DNA from: JAVJST01 sp965229715
GTDB lineage: Bacteria > Pseudomonadota > Alphaproteobacteria > Rhodospirillales > Casp-alpha2
Direction of reading: 5' to 3'
Assembly (NCBI GenBank): GCA_965229715.1
Contig: CBDDJL010000002.1
Coordinates: 1,302,001-1,366,000, forward strand
DNA length: 64,000 bases
In this document: in pieces, positions 7,847 through 15,349 of the stretch
How positions within the stretch are numbered: the first letter of the stretch is position 1
Layout: each line of letters opens with the position of its first letter
Notes under the pieces: model-generated
What the model was told of the DNA's origin: nothing
The model's database searches: none
What the model saw: only the letters and a program-made list of their open reading frames with translations
Program-made: the position numbers and the translations under genes

Positions 7847-9265
7847 CTAGATTGGCGGGCGCTTGTCGGCCCAGGGCATGGCGTTTTCGATGGCGGCGCC
7901 GATGCGGAGCGCCAGCGGGTCGTCCCATTTGCGGGCGACGATCTGCGCCGCGGTCGGCAGACCGTCCGAAAAACCCGACGGTACGGAAAGCGCCGGACAC
8001 TGGGCCGTGTAATTGAACACTGCCGTCATATCGAGCCCCTTGAGCCGACCCTCGGCATCGGTTTCCTCGAAATCGGAATCGTCGCACGCATTTGAGGGTG
8101 CCGTGCGCGCCATGGTCGGACACAGCAGTGCGTGGTGGTCTTCGAGCACGGCGGCGAGTTTATGCCAATATTTCGTGCGTTCGAAATCCCAGCTGCGGGC
8201 CGTCACGGCGTCGTGTTCGAAACCGCGTTCGATGATGCCGGCGACGATGGGGTCGAGTTGATCGCGGTTTTCCTCGAAGGTGTCGCCGAAGTGCGCCCGA
8301 AATGCGGCGGCGAGATAGACTTCCCATGTATGGAACCACAATTCGGGCAGGCGGGCGTCCCAGCCGAGGTCGATCTCTTCGACGGTGGCGCCCCTGTCTT
8401 CGAGAGCCTTGGCGGCGGCGCGCAGGTTTCGTTCGACACCGGGATCGACGGCATAAAAGCCGAGGCTGACGTCGAGCGCGATCTTCAGGCCGGCGACATC
8501 GGTCGGCGTCGGGATAGGCAGGTCGCACGCCGGCAGTGTCTGAATGTCGGCGGGCGTCATGCCCTGGCAGATATCGACGAACAGGGCCGCGTCGTCGATG
8601 GTGCGGGCGAGCGGACCGAAGTGCGAGATGTTGTCGAAGCACGTGCCGACGATGTCCATCGGCAGGCGGCCCAACGACGGCTTCAGGCCGACCGTGCCGC
8701 AGAGCGCGGCCGGAATCCGCACGCTGCCGCCCATGTCGGTGCCTTCGGCCAGCGGCACGCAGCCCGACGCCACCGCCGCGCCCGAACCGCCGGACGAGCC
8801 GCCGGCGCAGTTCGCCGGATTCCAGGGGTTGCCGGTGTCGCCCCAGAGCGGCGACTTGGTGAAGCTCGAAAACGCGAACTCCGGCGTCGTCGTCTTGCCG
8901 ACCATGATCGCGCCCGCCGCCATCAGGCGCTCGACGAGCACGGAATCGGTATCCGGTATCCAGTCCTTCAGCAGCCGCGAGCCGCGTGTCGTCACCTTGC
9001 CCTTGGTCGGCGTGAAATCCTTGATCGCGATCGGCACACCAGCAAGCGGCCCGGCATCCCTGCCGGCGGCGATGTCCGCATCGACGGCCTCGGCCTTGGC
9101 GATGGCTTCGTCGGGATAAGTGAAGCAGAAGCAGTTCAGCGTCGGGTTGACCTCGCCGATCCGCGCGAGGCTGTTCTTCACCGCGTCGACGGACGAGAGC
9201 TCGCCCGAGCGGATTTTCGCCGCCATCTCGCGCGCCGGCATGAAACAGAGATCGAGATCGGGCAT
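7847..9265 (-). CDS. Amidase signature family hydrolase
   Basis: A 472-residue amidase-signature enzyme (GatA-like fold) that hydrolyses a carboxamide to acid plus ammonia. The Ser-cisSer-Lys triad elements are visible: Lys in PIAIKDFTPTKG and the serines in the glycine-rich GGSSGGSGAAVASG. A GTDMGGSVRIPAALCG block follows. I chose the ATG at 9265 because a GGGGGA site lies about ten bases upstream; an in-frame ATG at 9283 lacks one. No gatB or gatC neighbours exist, so this is a free-standing metabolic amidase and not the tRNA amidotransferase. It leads the operon with the ThDP enzyme 13 bases downstream. Confidence 0.87.
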   Translation of the reverse strand: MPDLDLCFMPAREMAAKIRSGELSSVDAVKNSLARIGEVNPTLNCFCFTYPDEAIAKAEAVDADIAAGRDAGPLAGVPIAIKDFTPTKGKVTTRGSRLLKDWIPDTDSVLVERLMAAGAIMVGKTTTPEFAFSSFTKSPLWGDTGNPWNPANCAGGSSGGSGAAVASGCVPLAEGTDMGGSVRIPAALCGTVGLKPSLGRLPMDIVGTCFDNISHFGPLARTIDDAALFVDICQGMTPADIQTLPACDLPIPTPTDVAGLKIALDVSLGFYAVDPGVERNLRAAAKALEDRGATVEEIDLGWDARLPELWFHTWEVYLAAAFRAHFGDTFEENRDQLDPIVAGIIERGFEHDAVTARSWDFERTKYWHKLAAVLEDHHALLCPTMARTAPSNACDDSDFEETDAEGRLKGLDMTAVFNYTAQCPALSVPSGFSDGLPTAAQIVARKWDDPLALRIGAAIENAMPWADKRPPI

Positions 9266-9356
9266 AAGCGGGTCCCCCGTCATTTAACCGGGACGCACTC
9301 TAGATCGGAGACGATGGAAGGAAAAGGTACCCGGAAGGGCTATTTGGGCCGAACAT

Positions 9357-9426
9357 CCTCATGCTTCGTCGGGCCCGGCATGAGGAATGGTCAAGCACCT
9401 CACCCTGAGCCTGACGAAGGGTGAGG
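9357..9426. repeat. Composite REP-like palindromic repeat, copy 1
   Basis: Two adjacent hairpins: CCTCATGC (9357-9364) pairs with GCATGAGG (9378-9385), and CCTCACCC (9398-9405) pairs with GGGTGAGG (9419-9426). The loops share the CTTCGTC / GACGAAG core. Related pairs occur at 30014-30042 and 63420-63489, so this is a dispersed family. It lies between sdaA (3' end) and the amidase start. Confidence 0.8.
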
Positions 9427-9437
9427 ATGCTCCGAAC

Positions 9438-10820
9438 TCAACACTCCACCACATTCACCGCGAGACCGCCCTGGCTGGTTTCCTTGTATTTCGATTGCAT
9501 GTCTTCGCCGGTCTGGCGCATGGTCTCGATCACGGTATCGAGCGAGACGTAGTGCTGGCCGTCGCCGTGCAGCGCCAGCGAGGCGGCGTTGATCGCCTTC
9601 ACCGCGCCCATGGCGTTGCGCTCGATGCACGGGATCTGCACCAGCCCGCCGACCGGGTCGCAGGTCATGCCGAGGTGGTGTTCGAGGCCGATCTCGGCGG
9701 CGTTCTCGACCTGTTCGTTGGTGCCGCCGAGCGCCGCCGCGAGACCGCCCGCCGCCATGGCGCAGGCCGAGCCGACCTCGCCCTGGCAGCCGGCCTCGGC
9801 GCCGGAGATCGAGGCGTTCATCTTGATCAGGCTGCCGATGGCGGCGGCAACAAGTAGCAGGGTGTGGATGCCCTTGCGGTCGGCGCCCGGGCAGAAATCC
9901 TCGTAATAGCGGATGACGGCCGGGATGACGCCGGCCGCGCCGTTGGTTGGCGCCGTGACGATACGCCCGCCGGCGGCGTTTTCCTCGTTCACCGCGAGGG
10001 CATAGAGGCTGATCCAGTCGAGACAGCCGTGCGGCATCTTCATGTTGCGCCGTTCGTCCTGCTGCAGATCTTCATGCAGCGCCATAGCGCGGCGGCGGAC
10101 GTGCAGCCCGCCCGGCAGTTCGCCCGGCGTCGCCATGCCGCGGTCCATGCAGCCCTTCATGGTCGCCCAGATGCGGTCGAGCCCGGCCAGCACGTCGTCC
10201 TTCGAGCGCCAGGCCAGTTCGTTCTCCATGGCCATTTCGGCGAAGCTCTTGCCGGCGGTGCGGCCCATCTCGAGCAGTTCGTCGGCGGACTTGTAATCGT
10301 AGGGCAAGGCCACGTCGGCGCTCGGCGCGGCGTCCTTGACCTCGATCTCGACGTCGGTCGCAACGAAGCCGCCGCCGATGGAATAGTAGATCTGCTTGTG
10401 CAGCTGCTCGCCCGCGCCGTCGTAGGCGTAGACGCACATGCCGTTCGAGTGGCCGGGCAGCGTGACCTCGAAATCGAACACGAGATCGGTTTCGGGCTCG
10501 AAGGCGATGTCGCGTTCGCCGCCGAGGTTCAGGCGTTTGTTCTGCAGGATGGCGTCGACGATGCCGTCGACCGCTTCCGGGTCGACGGTGTCGGGCCGCT
10601 CGCCCGACAAACCCAGCAGCGTCGCCTTGTCGGACGCATGCCCCTTGCCGGTCCACGCCAGCGAGCCGTGCAGGCGGGCGGTGACCCGCTCGGTCCTGTC
10701 GAACAGACCGCGGTTACGCAAATCGTCGACGAAGCGCCGGCCCGCGACCATCGGCCCGCAGGTGTGGCTGCTCGACGGCCCGATGCCGATCTTGAACAGG
10801 TCGAAAACGCTGAAACCCAT
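9438..10820 (-). CDS. sdaA: L-serine ammonia-lyase (iron-sulfur type)
   Basis: A 460-residue single-chain L-serine dehydratase that converts serine to pyruvate and ammonia using a [4Fe-4S] cluster. The beta domain opens the protein (SVFDLFKIGIGPSSSHT, with the family SSSHT motif). The alpha domain carries the cysteines expected for the cluster: GCLDW, GSACAMAAGG, LGMTCDPVGG and VQIPCIERNA. Length matches the fused alpha-beta form. GGGAG at 10827-10831 is the ribosome site. Just upstream lies a near-perfect 27-bp palindrome (10834-10860), a probable operator or 5' hairpin. It is preceded by its own intergenic region, so probably a single-gene unit. Confidence 0.95.
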   Translation of the reverse strand: MGFSVFDLFKIGIGPSSSHTCGPMVAGRRFVDDLRNRGLFDRTERVTARLHGSLAWTGKGHASDKATLLGLSGERPDTVDPEAVDGIVDAILQNKRLNLGGERDIAFEPETDLVFDFEVTLPGHSNGMCVYAYDGAGEQLHKQIYYSIGGGFVATDVEIEVKDAAPSADVALPYDYKSADELLEMGRTAGKSFAEMAMENELAWRSKDDVLAGLDRIWATMKGCMDRGMATPGELPGGLHVRRRAMALHEDLQQDERRNMKMPHGCLDWISLYALAVNEENAAGGRIVTAPTNGAAGVIPAVIRYYEDFCPGADRKGIHTLLLVAAAIGSLIKMNASISGAEAGCQGEVGSACAMAAGGLAAALGGTNEQVENAAEIGLEHHLGMTCDPVGGLVQIPCIERNAMGAVKAINAASLALHGDGQHYVSLDTVIETMRQTGEDMQSKYKETSQGGLAVNVVEC

Positions 10821-10833
10821 ATCCGTACTCCCA

Positions 10834-10860
10834 GTCGGGACAGTCTAGCACTGTGCCGAC
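10834..10860. promoter_or_regulatory. 27-bp palindrome in the sdaA leader
   Basis: Arms GTCGG (10834-10838) and ACAGT (10840-10844) are mirrored by ACTGT (10850-10854) and CCGAC (10856-10860) around a CTAGC centre. The only unpaired positions are the matching G/G at 10839 and 10855. It lies 14-40 bases upstream of the sdaA start, where it could be a repressor operator or a leader hairpin. A second palindrome, GCGTTCG with CGAACGC, lies at 10875-10894. Confidence 0.6.
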
Positions 10861-11013
10861 GGGACGGGAAATAGGCGTTCGCGAGGCCGAACGCTAGCCG
10901 CAAAGCGGACAGGGATGTTCAGAGGTCGTCATGGGCGGGACGCTGGCCCCATGCGGACATCGCTCAGCTTGTTCAGGGCGGTCAGGGATTAGTCCGAAAC
11001 AGAAAAAAGTGAG

Positions 11014-12306
11014 TCAAAGATCGTAGTAAGAAAGTCGGTGAGCCATGCTCTCCGCATCGCACCGTATCGCTTCCGTCGACTCGATGCGGCCAAGGAGGCA
11101 CTGGGCAATCCAAGAACCAACTTGCCGGGCATCGGCTTCACTCAGTCCACGGGACGTCATGGCGGACACGCCGAACCTCAGACCCGAGGTCGTCGCCGGT
11201 GTTCGGGGATCATTTGGTATCAGGTTCTTGTTACAGGTGATTCCGATGGTCGAAAGTGCCTCGCTCGCAGTTTGTCCGTCGACGCCGAACTCGGTCAGAT
11301 CGACAAGCATGAGCGGCGTGTCCGTGCCTCCGGTGACCACGTTGAGACCTTCGCGCACCAACTGATCCGCCATGGCGCGCGCATTGCATTGAACGGCTTC
11401 AGCGTAGCGGCGGAACGAAGGCTGAAGGGCTTCGCCCAGTCCCACAACTTTGCCCGCCATCATGTTCAGTAGTGGACTACCTTGAACGCCCGGAAATATA
11501 GCCGAGCGAAGTTTTTGAGTCAGATCGTCGCGATTCCAAAGAATCATGCCACCACGCGCCCCGCGCAGGGATTTGTATGTTGTGGTTGTAACCACGTCCG
11601 CATGATCGACGGGGTTTTCCAAGACACCACCGGCGACCAGCCCGGCGAAGTGCGCCATATCGACCAGCAGATAAGCACCGACATCATCTGCAATTTGCCG
11701 AAAAGCTTTCAACTCCAGGGCGCGGGGGTAGGACGACCCGCCTGCAACAATCAGCTTTGGCCGGTGTTCACGTGCCGCTTGAGCGACCTGATCGAGGTCG
11801 ATGAAGCCCGTGTCGGACCGCAACCCGTATGAATGGATGGTATAGAACTTTCCACTCACGTTTGCCGCCGAACCATGACTGAGATGGCCGCCGCATTTGA
11901 GGTCGAGCGCCAGCACCGGGTCGGACGGCTTGAGCAGTGCGGAAAAAACGGCCAGGTTCGCTTGCGATCCGGAGTGAGGCTGCAAATTCGCCTGAGTCGC
12001 ACCGAAGAGTTCGCATGCGCGCCGACAACCGAGGTTTTCCAATGCGTCCGCGTTCTCCGCGCCGCCGTGATACCGAGCACCGGGATAGCCCTCGACCGTC
12101 TTGTTCGAAAATATGGATCCTTGGGCCTCCAGGACGGCCCGACTGACAACGTTCTCCGATGCAATCAGCTCAATCTGCTGGTGCTGGCGGTCCGCCTCGG
12201 AATCGATCATGGCGGCAACCTCGGGATCGGCCGCCGAAAGGGGAGAACGGAAGTAGTCCGACAGAAAGTTATCGCTATGGCGCGCGGCTAAGGGTTGAGA
12301 ACTCAT
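11014..12306 (-). CDS. Serine hydroxymethyltransferase-like PLP enzyme with altered active site
   Basis: A 430-residue fold-type I PLP protein of the GlyA family (ELIASENVVSRAVLEAQGS, QPHSGSQANLAV, VDMAHFAGLVAGG). The PLP lysine is K245 in TTTTYKSLRG. Compared with E. coli GlyA, three key positions differ. The NKYAEGYPGKRYYGG block reads NKTVEGYPGARYHGG, replacing Tyr55 with Thr and Tyr65 with His. The His before the PLP lysine is Tyr. Canonical serine cleavage is therefore doubtful; a retro-aldol cleavage of another beta-hydroxy amino acid is more likely. The ATG at 12306 overlaps the dioxygenase stop (ATGA), which fixes the start and shows coupling. Confidence 0.8.
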   Translation of the reverse strand: MSSQPLAARHSDNFLSDYFRSPLSAADPEVAAMIDSEADRQHQQIELIASENVVSRAVLEAQGSIFSNKTVEGYPGARYHGGAENADALENLGCRRACELFGATQANLQPHSGSQANLAVFSALLKPSDPVLALDLKCGGHLSHGSAANVSGKFYTIHSYGLRSDTGFIDLDQVAQAAREHRPKLIVAGGSSYPRALELKAFRQIADDVGAYLLVDMAHFAGLVAGGVLENPVDHADVVTTTTYKSLRGARGGMILWNRDDLTQKLRSAIFPGVQGSPLLNMMAGKVVGLGEALQPSFRRYAEAVQCNARAMADQLVREGLNVVTGGTDTPLMLVDLTEFGVDGQTASEALSTIGITCNKNLIPNDPRTPATTSGLRFGVSAMTSRGLSEADARQVGSWIAQCLLGRIESTEAIRCDAESMAHRLSYYDL

Positions 12307-13106
12307 GCCGCGGGGACCTCCGGCCGCATTGCGTAGGCGTTGAGGCAATCATCGGCGACCAGTTCGATCGGCGATTTATCTCTATGGTGCTTAAAATCCG
12401 GCCGGGTCGGCGCTGTGTAGGCGTTCGTTACCGGGTTCACGATGAGTGAGAAGATCGACCGATCCCACGGGGACATGTTGTTCGGCGACCCGTGAATCAG
12501 CGTGTCATGAAAGATGAGCACGGTACCCGGACCGCCCGTCGCGGAAACGATGCCGCATCGGTTCGCCATGTCGCGAACGCGATCGTGATCGGTCACCCAG
12601 AGCGGATAGCTCGTCGTTTCATTGTCAAGTGTCGCCGTATGTTCGCTCGCGCGATGGGATCCGGGCAGGAAGTACAACGGGCCATTGAACTCGCTCACCT
12701 CGTCGAGAAGGATGTGCAGATTGAGCGCCAACGGCTCCCTGACGCCGTCTTCCTCCCGGTGGGTGGCGAAGTCGGTGTGCCACTGCCACACCTCGCCGGA
12801 AAATGCGGCCTTCACATTCACTTTCACCTGCTGGACGTATACCGGCTCGCCGAGCACCTGGTGCGCCGGCTCGATCAGACGGGGGTGACGCACGAGGTCG
12901 GCAAACAGGTCGTCGCGCAGATGTAACCCCATCGCCGTTCGCACCACCCCTGAGTGACGTTCGACAACGTTGGCTTCGCATTGCTCGGAGAACAGATGCG
13001 GCAGTCGCGACTGGATCGCCTGGACTTCCGACAATGAAAACAGATCGGGGAGAATGAGGTACCCCTCGCGGTCGAGGCGCTCAATTTGCTCGGCTGTCAG
13101 TTGCAT
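12303..13106 (-). CDS. Fe(II)/2-oxoglutarate dioxygenase of the PhyH/EctD type
   Basis: A 267-residue phytanoyl-CoA dioxygenase-family protein. It is closest in pattern to ectoine hydroxylase, whose signature FxWHSDFETWHxEDG is matched by QWHTDFATHREEDG. Predicted iron ligands are H110, D112 and H205 (IHGSPNN); R216 (SPWDRSIF) is the likely 2-oxoglutarate anchor. No ectoine synthesis genes are nearby, so a free amino acid or similar solute is a better guess than ectoine. Its stop overlaps the SHMT-like start, and a LysR gene is divergent 107 bases away. I infer hydroxylation of a substrate that the SHMT-like partner then cleaves. Confidence 0.82.
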   Translation of the reverse strand: MQLTAEQIERLDREGYLILPDLFSLSEVQAIQSRLPHLFSEQCEANVVERHSGVVRTAMGLHLRDDLFADLVRHPRLIEPAHQVLGEPVYVQQVKVNVKAAFSGEVWQWHTDFATHREEDGVREPLALNLHILLDEVSEFNGPLYFLPGSHRASEHTATLDNETTSYPLWVTDHDRVRDMANRCGIVSATGGPGTVLIFHDTLIHGSPNNMSPWDRSIFSLIVNPVTNAYTAPTRPDFKHHRDKSPIELVADDCLNAYAMRPEVPAA

Positions 13107-13213
13107 TGTTGCCTCCCATCGGCGTCATGCGATCAATGTCGGTAGATTTGACGGATCGACGATTTGTGACAACAATCGAATTCTACACTGCTGAGTAGAT
13201 TGGCTAAACTAAC
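13107..13213. promoter_or_regulatory. Divergent promoter region between dioxygenase and LysR genes
   Basis: This 107-base AT-richer gap must hold both promoters and, by analogy with other LysR systems, the regulator's binding site. A short palindrome TTGTGACAA lies around 13165-13173, and an ATTCTACACTGCTGAGTAGAT stretch (13181 onward) contains a CTAC/GTAG inverted repeat. I cannot say which is the operator. Confidence 0.45.
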
Positions 13214-14110
13214 ATGCGAATGCTTCCATCTTTGAAGGCGGTTCGATGTTTCGAATCGGCAGCGGATTTCGAGAGTTTTTCCCGTGCTGCGGAAGAACTC
13301 GGTGTCTCCAAGGGGGCAATCAGCCAGCAGGTAAAACTGCTGGAACAGTACCTTGGCGTCTCATTGTTTAGAAGAACTGGTCGGCGGGTAGCCTTGACCG
13401 ACATGGGTCGCCGATATCATTCAGCTGCCAGAAACGCCTTCAACATTCTTGAAACAGAAACCGAGCGTGTCGCCGGATCACGTGTCCGTGGGCAGCTCAG
13501 AATCACGGCATTGCCGGCGTTCGCCGCCACTTGGTTAGTGAAACACCTGAGCGATTTTCAGTCGGAGATGCCGCATATTGACATCGTCATCTCAGCTGAC
13601 CCGGAAATGATTGATTTCTCGCGGTCCGATGCCCAACTGGGGATTCGCTACGGTGCGGGAAACGGTGATGGATTGATGCTGACCTCGCTCGGCCGTGACT
13701 CCCTCACGCCAGTTTGTAGCCGGGAATACGCCGAATCGAGGAACATTCGGAAGTCTGAGGATCTGTCGCGCTGTCTGCTCCTGCACGACACGTATTGGTT
13801 CGACGATTGGGCGCGATGGTCGACCGCAACGGACGCCGCCGAGTCACTGGGTGGCGACGGTCAATACTTTACCCACTACAGCATGGCCATCGATACGGCA
13901 CGGAATGGTGGCGGCGTGGCGATGGGCCACCGACTCTTGCTCCGCGACCTGATTGCCCGCGAAGAGCTCGTATGCCCGCTAGAATCGGTCATCGCCGCGA
14001 AACAGGATTATTTCGTGGTCGTGCCGGACAATGCCGCACACCTCGATTTCGTAAAACGGTTTCGCGATTGGTTGATAGCGTCGTTCAAAACACCGCAGGC
14101 CAGCCTTTGA
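13214..14110 (+). CDS. LysR-family transcriptional regulator (GcvA-like)
   Basis: A 298-residue LysR regulator. The N-terminal winged helix-turn-helix spans about 7-66 (LPSLKAVRCFESAADFESFSRAAEELGVSKGAISQQVKLLE), with the LPSL start and FSRAAEELGV pattern of the GcvA/AmpR subgroup. The effector domain follows from about 95, beginning RGQLRITALPAFAATWLVKHL. It is divergent from the dioxygenase / SHMT-like operon and is the obvious local regulator. GcvA-type proteins often respond to glycine or other amino acids, fitting an operon that may release glycine. Codon use appears less GC-biased than in the flanking housekeeping genes, hinting at acquired DNA. Confidence 0.88.
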   Translation: MRMLPSLKAVRCFESAADFESFSRAAEELGVSKGAISQQVKLLEQYLGVSLFRRTGRRVALTDMGRRYHSAARNAFNILETETERVAGSRVRGQLRITALPAFAATWLVKHLSDFQSEMPHIDIVISADPEMIDFSRSDAQLGIRYGAGNGDGLMLTSLGRDSLTPVCSREYAESRNIRKSEDLSRCLLLHDTYWFDDWARWSTATDAAESLGGDGQYFTHYSMAIDTARNGGGVAMGHRLLLRDLIAREELVCPLESVIAAKQDYFVVVPDNAAHLDFVKRFRDWLIASFKTPQASL

Positions 14111-14287
14111 CGATTTTTCTTGCGTTAAATGAGTAGCGGTAACCTAAAGAACGTCCGCTTCGGATCAGAAGGGAGCCACCCCCCCCATGTTCAATGGGCG
14201 TCTGCATCGATTGCGGCTGCCGACCGACACTATATGCCTCGCGAATACATTGAGGCCGGAGATCGTTCAGGGATCAGCTCGGGCGCA
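14111..14287. other. Intergenic stretch with a C8 run, no supported gene
   Basis: Between the LysR stop and the promoter-bearing repeat. It contains a run of eight C (14179-14186) directly before an ATG that opens a 51-codon frame without homology or good ribosome site. I see no gene, RNA or clear terminator here. Confidence 0.5.
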
Positions 14288-14590
14288 TCTTGACAAAACA
14301 GGAAAAATATCCTATATTATGCTCGCTATTTTGCCTTAGTAAATATACAAAACGCTCCTCTGTCATTCCCGCGCAGGCGGGTATCCCATGCGGGCAACTC
14401 CGACCGGAACGGCGCCGGACGGGTATACAGGCCGGGCGCAATGCCTCTCCGGCCATTCCCGTCGCGCCCGGTCAATGTTCAAAAAAGCGAACCTTCCGGG
14501 GGTGCATGAACATTTCTAAACGAAACTAAACAAAATCCGGAATTTGCCAATAAACGCAATGGTCTGAACTGTTTATCGAAACGCCGAAAT
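14288..14590 (+). repeat. Promoter-bearing dispersed element, copy A
   Basis: An AT-rich element whose parts recur, inverted, at 41270-41584. Block I (14290-14360): promoter followed by GCTATTTTGCC and AATATA. Block II: a variable REP-like insert including CCCGC-GCAG-GCGGG (14368-14381). Block III (14490-14562): GGGGGTGCA, then AACTAAACAAAA and GAATTTGCCAAT. Block IV: AT-rich tail with GTTTATC. The other copy keeps blocks I and III but carries a different block II. No open reading frame is conserved. Boundaries are approximate. A second REP core (ATTCCCGCGCAGGCGG) lies at 14637-14652. Confidence 0.65.
14290..14318 (+). promoter_or_regulatory. Strong sigma-70-type promoter of repeat copy A
   Basis: TTGACA at 14290-14295, a 17-base spacer and TATATT at 14313-14318. 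Transcription should start near 14325. The same hexamers and spacing are kept in copy B at 41553-41581, although the surrounding sequence has drifted, so the promoter itself appears to be maintained. Confidence 0.7.
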
Positions 14591-14750
14591 TTCGTCATTC
14601 TGAACGAAACTGACTGTTTATCTTCACAGTCCGGTCATTCCCGCGCAGGCGGAAATACAGGTTGCCGGTTGGTCCGGACCTCCGCTTTCGCGGGGGGTGA
14701 CAGTTAGAGATTGGACCGCGCGCCGCGCCGAGGCGGACGGACCGAACACG

Positions 14751-15329
14751 TCAGCCGTCGTCGTCGCCGTGATCATGACCGTCCATGTGCCCGTCATGGT
14801 GTTCGTCGCCGTGTTTGTGGGTTTCGCCGCTGCCATGCCCATGCCCGTGTCCGTGCATGCCGCCGCCGGGTTTCACGACCGGGACGTCAAACGTGAGATC
14901 GCCGGCATGTTCGAAGCTCAGGGTCAGTTCGACCGTGTCGCCCTCGGCGAGCGGCCCCGTCAGCTTCATCAGCATGATGTGGTAGCCGCCGGGCTCCAGC
15001 GACATCCAGCCCCCGGCGGGGATCGCGACACCGTTCGAAGCCGGCCGCATCTTGGCGATATCGTCCTCGACCACCGTGCGGTGGATCGACGGGCGCTCCG
15101 CCGCCGGCGAGGAAACCGCGACAAGCCGATCCTCGCTGTCGCCATGATTGGCGAGTGCCATGTAGGCGGCGGCGTTCTTGACCGCGCCCGGCGGCGCCGG
15201 GACATGCGGGTGGTGCACGACAATGCCGCCGATGGCGGGATGCATGTGGTTGCCGTGGTCCATTTCCCCGGAAAGGGCCGGTGCCGTCGAGAAGAGGAGC
15301 GACGCGAGGACGGCGATCATTCGGAGCAT
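14751..15329 (-). CDS. Periplasmic copper chaperone, PCu(A)C family, with His-rich tail
   Basis: A 192-residue protein with an N-terminal signal peptide (MLRMIAVLASLLFSTAPALS). The PCu(A)C domain shows the copper-binding pattern: His in SIHRTVVEDDIAKM (H-x10-M), then HIM about 22 residues later. The last 35 residues are a His/Gly/Asp-rich tail (HGHGHGHGSGETHKHGDEHH) that could bind extra copper. PCu(A)C proteins deliver Cu(I) to cytochrome c oxidase. The ATG at 15329 was chosen for the signal peptide. It lies 21 bases after the racemase gene on the same strand and may be read through from it. Confidence 0.85.
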   Translation of the reverse strand: MLRMIAVLASLLFSTAPALSGEMDHGNHMHPAIGGIVVHHPHVPAPPGAVKNAAAYMALANHGDSEDRLVAVSSPAAERPSIHRTVVEDDIAKMRPASNGVAIPAGGWMSLEPGGYHIMLMKLTGPLAEGDTVELTLSFEHAGDLTFDVPVVKPGGGMHGHGHGHGSGETHKHGDEHHDGHMDGHDHGDDDG

Positions 15330-15349
15330 GTTGCGTGTCCCGGTCGTTG

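Noticed and set aside
6115..8016. A 633-codon open frame on the plus strand opposite the ThDP-enzyme gene
   Set aside because: It is an antisense shadow caused by high GC. The minus strand carries clear ThDP-enzyme motifs throughout and the plus-strand product is low-complexity Arg/Val/Asp-rich with no family pattern.
7847..9265. Amidase as GatA of the tRNA amidotransferase
   Set aside because: The amidase-signature motif is shared, but gatB and gatC are absent and the gene is operonic with a ThDP enzyme, so a metabolic amidase is the better call.
12303..13106. Dioxygenase as ectoine hydroxylase EctD
   Set aside because: The signature is close, but no ectA, ectB or ectC gene is nearby and the coupled partner is an SHMT-like enzyme, so I kept the family-level name.
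14187..14340. A 51-codon frame starting after the C8 run, possibly phase-variable
   Set aside because: No homology, no suitable ribosome site, and it runs straight through the repeat element's promoter, so it is not a credible gene.
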